Shown here piece after piece: positions 1-5,277 of a stretch of 11,399 bases of DNA. Under the pieces are notes generated by a model. That model saw nothing but the letters and a program-made list of their open reading frames with translations, was not told where the DNA came from and searched no databases. Both the position numbers and the translations under genes were made by a program. Position 1 is the stretch's first letter. Every line of letters begins with the position of its first letter. The stretch lies in assembly GCA_025361385.1 (NCBI GenBank), contig JANYAJ010000221.1:1-11399 (forward strand). Reading direction: 5' to 3'. Source of the DNA: Nitrospira sp. (GTDB lineage Bacteria > Nitrospirota > Nitrospiria > Nitrospirales > Nitrospiraceae).

Positions 1-106
1 ATGGTCGTGCGGCATGCAGGGGAACGAAGTCGTGTGGCCTGGCATTCCGTTCCGTCGAAATAATCACCCATCGGCCGACAATCGGATCACGTCGTAAATC
101 AGGCAT
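1..106 (-). CDS. galT: Galactose-1-phosphate uridylyltransferase, N-terminal fragment (cut by left edge)
   Basis: The reverse strand from the ATG at 106-104 reads [20 protein letters not shown] and continues [15 protein letters not shown] before the window ends, giving 35 codons. The pattern 'LR-DP-GRWVIIS-ER--RP-DF' is the characteristic N-terminus of the GalT family (HIT superfamily). These enzymes transfer UMP between UDP-glucose and galactose-1-phosphate in the cytoplasm. The catalytic His-X-His motif lies further in and is outside the window, so activity cannot be judged. A GGAG ribosome-binding site (complement of 112-115) lies five bases upstream of the ATG and supports this start. The gene follows the GH57 gene on the same strand after about 110 bases, so the two may be co-transcribed. 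Bacterial relatives in such settings are sometimes thought to act on other hexose-1-phosphates or on ADP-sugars in glycogen metabolism. Family assignment is firm; the true substrate is not. Confidence 0.87.
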   Translation of the reverse strand, partial: MPDLRRDPIVGRWVIISTERNARPHDFVPLHAARP

Positions 107-129
107 AGATACTCCGTCGCTGTATGAAA

Positions 130-168
130 AGTCCTGAGAGTTGAGTCCTGAGCGCTGAGTGTCTCAGA
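130..168. repeat. CTGAG-word intergenic repeat between GH57 and galT
   Basis: This short element has two direct copies of GTCCTGAG (131-138 and 145-152), a variant CGCTGAG (153-159), and a small hairpin CTGAG-TGT-CTCAG (155-167). It lies in the roughly 110-base gap after the GH57 stop codon and before the galT ribosome-binding site. Its wording is similar to, but not the same as, the palindromic elements elsewhere in the window. It may be a degenerate dispersed repeat. No function can be assigned from sequence. Confidence 0.5.
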
Positions 169-216
169 CGGAATACAATTTCACAACTATAACGCAGTAC
201 GCAGCACTTCTTCGCC

Positions 217-2418
217 TCACACGCGCCACAGATCCGCTTCAAACTCCGGACCTGGCACGAGAAAGGTCACCGGCTTGTACTGCGGGTAACGTGCCACTTC
301 CAATCGATGGTCCAGGATCAGAATGGTCATGCGGAGTTCCTGCCCTGGCGTAAGCTGTAAGTCCTTGAATGGCACAGCCAGCTCGAGAATCTGCTTGTGA
401 CAGATCGATGCGTAGGGGCCGATCTCCTGCCACGACCCGCTGGCCAGTTTTTGCGAGAGGATAAACTGGTCTGGCCCTGAGGGCGCGAGTGCACAGGACA
501 GCCGATAGAGGTGCTCGGGTGTGTGCAGCTGCAGCTCGACCGTGAGTCCTGCCTGCCGAGGCTGCGACTGCTCGTCCGGATCGAGCCGGAGATAGAGGTG
601 GTCCAGACTCCAGCCAAACTGGATATCGGTCAGCACGCCTTCGGCTTTCCACATCGCACCGAGCGGCGGCTGTGTCGTGATCTTCCCTGCTCCGCGCCAC
701 TCGAAAAAGTCGGTCACGAGCCCATCGATGGAGGGATTCAGCAACGCAAGCGGCGCGGTCACCAGATCTGTGTCCGGCATACCGCGTGGACGACAGATCG
801 GCTGATTCAAGAGGTCCGGCGGCGTCAGTCCTGCGATCGTCCAGACGTTGCGGAGGTGGGTGCGAAAGAGCCGGTCGAACTCCTCGTTGTAGCCGCAATC
901 GAAATCGTCTCCATACCACCAGAACCAATCGCTGCCTTCGGCGGCATACAGCTCATCCCAAGCGGCCTGGGCCCGATCCGAGGGGAGCGTCGCAGAAATC
1001 TCGGCGAGGCGGGATCGCGTGTGGCTCACCAGATCCCATCCCCGATTGTCTTCCTGATGGCCGATCCAGATCTTATAGTCCTGATTGATCCAGGAACCAG
1101 AATGGAGGTGACTCACTTGCCGAGTGGCTGGCGCGGCTTCGAGCGCGTCGGAAATCGTCGCGGTGGTGGTGCGGACTTCCTGGCCATCGAGCGCGCCGGT
1201 CGAGCAAGCCTTGTAGAGGAGCGAGAGAAACTGCTCGCCTCCCTCGTGGTAATGCTCCCAGGGGTTTTCCCCGTCGAGCACGATTCCGATGGTGACCTGT
1301 TCCTGTGGCGCATCGTGAATGATCTGGCGCAGCCGGCGCAGGACATCCTCGGCCGCCATCTCAGGCGTGGTTTTGTGGTAGACGAATCCAAAGGCGTCGG
1401 AGATCTCCCGATCCCGAAATAGCATCGTGACGTCGTGGCCGTCCGACCCGACCTGGTAGGGCTGATAGAGATCCCGGTGGCGTTCCCAGGGTTGCTGGGC
1501 TGCGTTGAGCGAACGCGCGAGGATGCCTTCGTCGGTCGCGAGCCAGCGCAGACCGACCTTCGGCAACATGGGAATCAGTTCTGGACAAACAGAGCCCTCC
1601 GACGGCCAGAGGCCTACCGGGGCGCGGCCGAATGTGGCCGTATGAAACTCGACCGCACGCTGTAGCTGTGTCTCGGCATCTTCCGGCGCATGGAATCGTG
1701 AGGGGAGCGGAAGGTCCGGTCTGGCGCGTCGAGTAAAGTCGGTATCGATGACGAGCGGCAGGATCGGATGAAAGAACGGCGTCGTCGTGAGCTCGATTTG
1801 CTCACGCTCCATTAGTCGTCGATAGAGCGGCACGATCTCCCGGACCGCGACGAGCTGGAGGTCCAAGACCTCCTGTTTGTCCTCTTCCGTAAAACCCCGG
1901 TTTTTCGCACGCAGGGCGGCCAGGCGCGGATAGCGACTGACGGTGCCGTAGCCAAACCAGGCTAAGTTGTGCCAGGTCTGTAAGTCCAGCAGGTCCTGTG
2001 TGGAAAACTGCCGCGCGACTCGTTCCAGTTCGCGGCCAGAGACGTCCGTTCCGCGCTTCACGAGCAATTCATGGTAACGCGGGTAGGGGCGCACCATCGT
2101 GGCCCAATTGGCGGAGAAAAAATGGCGAATGAGAAAGGCTTTTTCTTCCGGACGAAGATCCGCCGCCGGACGCTGCGCATGTTCGAGAAAGAGGTCGCGT
2201 ACGGCTCCTGATCCGACTTCGTGCAGTTGCCGTAGTAGAGAGGGGGTGAAGTTGAACGTGGCTTTGATCGAGGGGAATTTCTCCAGCCCATAGGCCATGT
2301 CGTAGTAGGCCTTGGTGGCATGGAGCCGCACCCAGGGCATGGTGGCAGACCCCGCGACCGGGTCCGTGTAATAGGGCTGATGCATGTGCCAGAGAAAACA
2401 GATTCGGGCAGTCTTCAT
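217..2418 (-). CDS. Glycoside hydrolase family 57 protein (alpha-amylase / glucanotransferase type)
   Basis: A 733-residue protein with the GH57 conserved regions in order. Region I is HMHQPYY (residues 11-17), region II HPILPL (217-222), region III LWPSEGSVCPE (270-280, where E274 would be the nucleophile), region IV LFRDREISDAFGF (333-345, where D336 would be the acid/base), and region V GIVLDGENPWEHY (378-390). GH57 enzymes cleave, transfer or branch alpha-glucans, usually with retention of configuration. The catalytic barrel and helical part run to about residue 530. The last 150 or so residues look beta-rich and resemble the glucodextranase-like C-terminal domains attached to some GH57 proteins. 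No signal peptide is visible, so the enzyme is probably cytoplasmic and works on glycogen or maltodextrin. A GTG at 2454 would add 12 residues, but that extension lies inside a dispersed repeat; the ATG at 2418 gives the usual family N-terminus. Neither start has a clear Shine-Dalgarno site. galT follows on the same strand. Exact specificity is unknown. Confidence 0.9.
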   Translation of the reverse strand: MKTARICFLWHMHQPYYTDPVAGSATMPWVRLHATKAYYDMAYGLEKFPSIKATFNFTPSLLRQLHEVGSGAVRDLFLEHAQRPAADLRPEEKAFLIRHFFSANWATMVRPYPRYHELLVKRGTDVSGRELERVARQFSTQDLLDLQTWHNLAWFGYGTVSRYPRLAALRAKNRGFTEEDKQEVLDLQLVAVREIVPLYRRLMEREQIELTTTPFFHPILPLVIDTDFTRRARPDLPLPSRFHAPEDAETQLQRAVEFHTATFGRAPVGLWPSEGSVCPELIPMLPKVGLRWLATDEGILARSLNAAQQPWERHRDLYQPYQVGSDGHDVTMLFRDREISDAFGFVYHKTTPEMAAEDVLRRLRQIIHDAPQEQVTIGIVLDGENPWEHYHEGGEQFLSLLYKACSTGALDGQEVRTTTATISDALEAAPATRQVSHLHSGSWINQDYKIWIGHQEDNRGWDLVSHTRSRLAEISATLPSDRAQAAWDELYAAEGSDWFWWYGDDFDCGYNEEFDRLFRTHLRNVWTIAGLTPPDLLNQPICRPRGMPDTDLVTAPLALLNPSIDGLVTDFFEWRGAGKITTQPPLGAMWKAEGVLTDIQFGWSLDHLYLRLDPDEQSQPRQAGLTVELQLHTPEHLYRLSCALAPSGPDQFILSQKLASGSWQEIGPYASICHKQILELAVPFKDLQLTPGQELRMTILILDHRLEVARYPQYKPVTFLVPGPEFEADLWRV

Positions 2419-2430
2419 GGTCGAATGCTT

Positions 2431-2547
2431 TAGCAGGAGGCTGAAAACGTCCACCAGCCAGGAGACGCTGAATGGTGAGCGATGAACGATGAGCCAGGAA
2501 ACGATTTTGCTTCAGCGTTCCGCGTTCATCGTTCAGAGTTCAGTTGC
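2431..2547 (+). repeat. Dispersed intergenic repeat, copy 1 (TAGCAGGA...TTGC type)
   Basis: This is the first of two copies; the other is at 5149-5254. The first 28 bases match at 24 positions, starting TAGCAGGA and ending GTCC-CCAGC. The right part shares a 27-base block that is identical in both copies (2509-2535 here). The centre differs by about 12 bases of insertion or deletion. An inverted repeat pairs GATGAACGATGAG (2481-2493) with the partly complementary GTTCATCGTTCAG (2524-2536). Copy 1 begins only 12 bases upstream of the chosen GH57 start codon and fills most of the gap between the divergent GH57 and vanZ genes. It encodes nothing and has no transposase, so it is best called a non-autonomous palindromic repeat. 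Confidence 0.8.
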
Positions 2548-2622
2548 ATGGTTCTATAGTCTTTCCGCAACCTGTTCGTTATAAGTATCGCATAGGGTCG
2601 GGGATGGAGCGAGAGGAAATTA

Positions 2623-3024
2623 ATGTGTGACGTAACTCGGCAAAATACAACGGCTCAGGTTCTTTGGTATTGGGCGCCGGCGGCCCTGTATGCCGGACTG
2701 ATTTTTTTTCTGTCGGCCCAGTCGCATCCGGAAGATAACCTGCCATCGTTCTTGTTCAAAGAGGTGAGCGACAAGGTCTTACACGCGGTGGAGTATGGCA
2801 TCTTGGCCGTGCTTTGCTACCGGGCGTTTCGTTGGGCAGCAGGGGCGGCTATCGCCCGGCAGGCAGTCGTGCTGGCGATTCTGGCGGCCTCGGTTTACGG
2901 CATCACGGATGAAGTGCATCAAGCCTTCGTCCCTCTTCGCGAGTCTAGTTGGCAAGATTGGCTGGCCGATACCATCGGCGCGGTTATCGGGGCGGTGAGC
3001 TGGCGGTCCATCAGATCGGAATGA
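2623..3024 (+). CDS. VanZ-like small membrane protein
   Basis: A 133-residue hydrophobic protein with about four predicted membrane segments (roughly residues 13-31, 53-71, 73-93 and 113-128). Two motifs are typical of the VanZ-like family: DKVLHAVEYGIL (50-61), and ITDEVHQAFVPLRESSWQDW (94-113) followed by LADTIGA. VanZ itself gives low-level teicoplanin resistance in enterococci, but most members are unlinked to glycopeptide resistance and have no proven role. A cell-envelope function is the usual guess. The start ATG is preceded by AGAGG at a normal distance. Two cell-wall-recycling candidates lie downstream on the same strand, but 190 bases away across a structured spacer, so a shared operon is uncertain. 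Nothing here suggests antibiotic resistance. Confidence 0.85.
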   Translation: MCDVTRQNTTAQVLWYWAPAALYAGLIFFLSAQSHPEDNLPSFLFKEVSDKVLHAVEYGILAVLCYRAFRWAAGAAIARQAVVLAILAASVYGITDEVHQAFVPLRESSWQDWLADTIGAVIGAVSWRSIRSE

Positions 3025-3055
3025 TGCGGCGGGGTGGCCCTCCACTGCGCGCATC

Positions 3056-3119
3056 GAACGAGGGGAGTCCTCGACCGCGCGTTGCGCGAGCACAGAAGAT
3101 CATCAGGCTCCATCCCCTC
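3056..3119. other. Structured GC-rich spacer after vanZ (nested inverted repeats)
   Basis: The gap between vanZ and the kinase gene (3025-3214) has no convincing gene. It contains several inverted repeats. CGAGG-GGAGT-CCTCG lies at about 3059-3073. A CGCGC-GTT-GCGCG stem lies at about 3076-3088. A longer-range pairing joins GAGGGGA (3060-3066) with TCCCCTC (3113-3119). No run of T follows, so this is not a standard intrinsic terminator. Its style suggests another dispersed repeat family, but there is no second copy in the window to prove that. Confidence 0.35.
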
Positions 3120-3214
3120 TTCTGCTTCGTTAGCAGGGAGTCGCCGGCTGGCGCTTCTTGATATTCCATCCATTTCGTGACAAGAGTTGGTCTCATCAGT
3201 ATAATCCGCAACCT

Positions 3215-4318
3215 ATGGCTACTGTCGATCCTGCCGCGCCGAAACAGCCACTGGCCTTGCCGGATCCTATCCTCGTGGCAGCCACGGTTGAATCTCGACT
3301 GCCCTTTCAGGGGCAATTCAAATCCCTTATGCCATTAGCGGGCGATGCCTCCAACCGCCGGTATTTTCGCATCGAGTTGACCGGGGCCGCTGTTCGTCCT
3401 GTCATCCTCATGCAGTTGGCCGAGGCGGAGGCCTTCAAGCAATCGGAAGAAGCGGTCAGCGGGGCGGCACATCAGGTCACCGAGCTCCCGTTTCTGAATA
3501 TTCTCTCCCATCTATCCAAAGCCGGCGTCTCCGTTCCCCGTCTCTATCATTATGACCAGGCGGCAGGGCTACTCTATCTTGAAGACTTCGGAGACCTCAC
3601 CCTGTCGGACGCCTGTCGTCAGGCGAGTGCGAAGGAATTGGAAGCGCGTTATACGCAGGCGGTCGATGCCCTCGCACAGATGCAAGCGAATGCCACGTCA
3701 CCAGCCGATCTGAACTGTCTCGCGTTCCACCGAAGCTTCGATGTGCCGCTCCTGATGTGGGAGTTCGATCATTTTCTCGAGTATGGCATCGAGGCGCAGC
3801 GGGGCGCACCGATCGAGGCCGAGTCTCGCCGCACGATTCGCGGAGAATTCGAGAAGATTGCCGAATTATTAGCGGGGCAACCGCGCGTCTTTGTTCACCG
3901 GGATTATCACTCGCGCAATTTGATGGTCGATGGCAGGAGGCTGGGAGTGATCGATTTTCAGGATGCCTTGATGGGGCCGGCCACGTACGATCTCGCCTCG
4001 TTGTTGCGCGACGCCTATATCGAACTCGACGAGGCGCTCATCGACCGGTTAATCGATCGTTTCCTCGATCGGATGGCAACCGCCGGGCAAGCCCGGATCA
4101 ACCGGGAGGCCTTCAGGCGCCTGTTCGATTTCACGAGTATCCAGCGTAACCTCAAAGCAGCCGGGCGATTCGTCTACATCGATCGCGTCAAAGGCAATCC
4201 CAAGTTTCTGGCCGACATTCCTCGTACGCTGGGCTATGTCCGGCGAAATCTCCAGAAGTATCCGGAGCTGTCCGCGTTACGCGCACAGATAGTCCGGTAT
4301 GTGCCTGAGTTGCAGTGA
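3215..4318 (+). CDS. amgK: Aminoglycoside-phosphotransferase-fold kinase, probable AmgK-like sugar kinase
   Basis: A 367-residue protein of the APH/choline kinase fold. The N-terminal region LAGDASNRRYFRI (41-53) matches the start of AmgK-type anomeric sugar kinases ('ASDASFRRYFR' in pseudomonads). The catalytic loop is HRDYHSRNL (228-236, with D230 as base and N235 as metal ligand). The second metal motif is VIDFQDA (245-251, D247), followed by GPATYDLASLLRDAY. All key residues are present. AmgK phosphorylates N-acetylmuramate and N-acetylglucosamine at the anomeric position during peptidoglycan recycling. The nucleotidyltransferase 92 bases downstream would use such a product, as MurU does, which supports the assignment. 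The family is often misnamed as an aminoglycoside-resistance enzyme; nothing supports that here. The start is unsure: the ATG at 3215 has a weak ribosome-binding site, and a TTG at 3158 would add 19 residues without resemblance to the family. Confidence 0.78.
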   Translation: MATVDPAAPKQPLALPDPILVAATVESRLPFQGQFKSLMPLAGDASNRRYFRIELTGAAVRPVILMQLAEAEAFKQSEEAVSGAAHQVTELPFLNILSHLSKAGVSVPRLYHYDQAAGLLYLEDFGDLTLSDACRQASAKELEARYTQAVDALAQMQANATSPADLNCLAFHRSFDVPLLMWEFDHFLEYGIEAQRGAPIEAESRRTIRGEFEKIAELLAGQPRVFVHRDYHSRNLMVDGRRLGVIDFQDALMGPATYDLASLLRDAYIELDEALIDRLIDRFLDRMATAGQARINREAFRRLFDFTSIQRNLKAAGRFVYIDRVKGNPKFLADIPRTLGYVRRNLQKYPELSALRAQIVRYVPELQ

Positions 4319-4329
4319 AGATGGCAGTC

Positions 4330-4406
4330 AGCCGTCAGCAATCAGCGGTCAGCATGGAAAAATTCATGTTCCCCCACTGATGGCTAACAGCTGATCGCTG
4401 AAGGCT
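4330..4406. repeat. Palindromic repeat family 2, copy 1 (between kinase and nucleotidyltransferase genes)
   Basis: An imperfect inverted repeat. The left arm (4330-4355) starts AGCCGTCAGCAATCAGC. The reverse complement of the right arm (4380-4406) starts AGCCTTCAGCGATCAGC. By hand alignment 22 of 26 positions match, around a loop of about 24 bases. Each arm is itself a tandem of TCAGC/ATCAGC words. The right arm includes GAAGG (4400-4404), which sits six bases before the next start codon and probably serves as its ribosome-binding site. Folding of the transcript could therefore affect translation of the downstream gene; that is inference. Confidence 0.7.
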
Positions 4407-4410
4407 ATTC

Positions 4411-5151
4411 ATGAAAGCCATGATCCTCGCAGCGGGCTTAGGCACGCGTCTGAGGCCGCTCACCAACTCGATTCCGAAGCCGCTCCTCCCCATTGCGGGA
4501 ACTCCCCTGATCGTCTGGAACCTCTTGCTGTTGAAGCGGCATGGGTTCCGCGATGTCGTGATCAATCTGCATTACCTCGGACCGATGATTGAGCAGGCGC
4601 TCGGCAATGGTTCTCGGTATGGGCTGCGGATCATTTACTCGCGCGAGCCGGTGATTCTGGGCACGGGGGGCGCGCTGAAGCAGGCCGAGCCGCACTTTTG
4701 CGGTGAATCGGTCTTGGTGCTCAATGCCGATACCCTCGTCGAGCTCGACTTGGGGGCGCTCTGTGCGTTTCACCAAGAGCGCAATGCCATGGCCACGCTG
4801 GTCTTACGCGAAGATCCTGCAGCGGCACAGTGGGGCCTCGTCGAGATGGATCAGGACCACCGCATTGTGCGGATCACGGGACGTGGCCGTCCGGATCAGG
4901 TGCCGGTCCAGCCTCGCATGTTTGCGGGAATTCATGTGCTCCGTACGCGGCTGCTCCGCGAGGTGCCGAAGGGTGTGGCATCCACCATCATCGACCCCTA
5001 TGTGGCGTCGATTGAACGGGGAGAAACGGTGTTGGGCTACGATTGTACCGGCTATTGGTCGGATGTCGGGACTCCAGAGCGCTATGCGCAAGCCGAACAG
5101 GATGCATCAGCCGGCCGTATTACTCTTGCCTCGAGACGGCTACCCACCTAG
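4411..5151 (+). CDS. murU: Sugar-1-phosphate nucleotidyltransferase, probable MurU-like uridylyltransferase
   Basis: A 246-residue single-domain nucleotidyltransferase. It has the nucleotide-binding signature GLGTRLRPLT (9-18) with PKPLLPI (22-28), a sugar-binding LGTGGALK (83-90), the metal site LVLNADTLVELDL (102-114, D107), and a C-terminal GYWSDVGTPERY (214-225, D218). The last motif closely resembles 'GHWVDVGTLER' of Pseudomonas MurU. MurU makes UDP-MurNAc from MurNAc-1-phosphate, so together with the upstream AmgK-like kinase it would return cell-wall sugar to peptidoglycan synthesis without passing through MurA. It is slightly longer than MurU (about 223 residues) and lacks the acyltransferase domain of GlmU. 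Mannose-1-phosphate guanylyltransferases and glucose-1-phosphate thymidylyltransferases share the fold, so the specificity rests mainly on the pairing. The start has GAAGG six bases upstream. The stop TAG coincides with the first bases of a dispersed repeat. Confidence 0.78.
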   Translation: MKAMILAAGLGTRLRPLTNSIPKPLLPIAGTPLIVWNLLLLKRHGFRDVVINLHYLGPMIEQALGNGSRYGLRIIYSREPVILGTGGALKQAEPHFCGESVLVLNADTLVELDLGALCAFHQERNAMATLVLREDPAAAQWGLVEMDQDHRIVRITGRGRPDQVPVQPRMFAGIHVLRTRLLREVPKGVASTIIDPYVASIERGETVLGYDCTGYWSDVGTPERYAQAEQDASAGRITLASRRLPT

Positions 5152-5254
5152 CAGGATGTTGAAAAAGTCCGCCAGCTTGGAAACGCTGAACGATGAAACA
5201 GAAAACGATCGTCGCTTCAGCGTTCCGCGTTCATCGTTCAAAGCTCACAGTTGC
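5149..5254 (+). repeat. Dispersed intergenic repeat, copy 2
   Basis: The second copy of the element at 2431-2547, in the same orientation. It shares the TAGCAGGA start, the GTCC-CCAGC segment and the 27-base identical block (5214-5240). It contains a perfect 11-base inverted repeat, TGAACGATGAA (5187-5197) against TTCATCGTTCA (5230-5240). Its first three bases are the TAG stop codon of the nucleotidyltransferase gene. It occupies almost the whole gap between that gene and the convergent response-regulator gene, so its hairpin could act in transcript ends from both sides. It has no T-rich tail typical of an intrinsic terminator. Confidence 0.8.
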
Positions 5255-5277
5255 TCACTCACTGCGTCCTGCTACTG

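Noticed and set aside
511..1422. Long open frame on the plus strand (303 codons) opposite the GH57 gene
   Set aside because: It is antisense to well-conserved GH57 catalytic regions, its translation resembles no family I know, and long antisense frames are common in GC-rich genes.
1609..1620. 12-base match GAGGCCTACCGG shared with 7328-7339
   Set aside because: Both copies are inside genes and both encode an Ala-Pro-Val-Gly-Leu stretch on the minus strand; likely coincidence of coding, not a repeat element.
2431..2547. CRISPR-like or insertion-sequence explanation for the intergenic repeats
   Set aside because: There are no regularly spaced copies with unique spacers, no cas genes, no transposase frame and no target-site duplications that I can identify.
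2548..2622. Promoter for vanZ around TATAAG near 2580
   Set aside because: No acceptable -35 box at the right distance; the match is no better than expected by chance.
3215..4318. Aminoglycoside-resistance gene
   Set aside because: The fold is shared, but the N-terminal signature and the nucleotidyltransferase neighbour fit an AmgK-like sugar kinase better.
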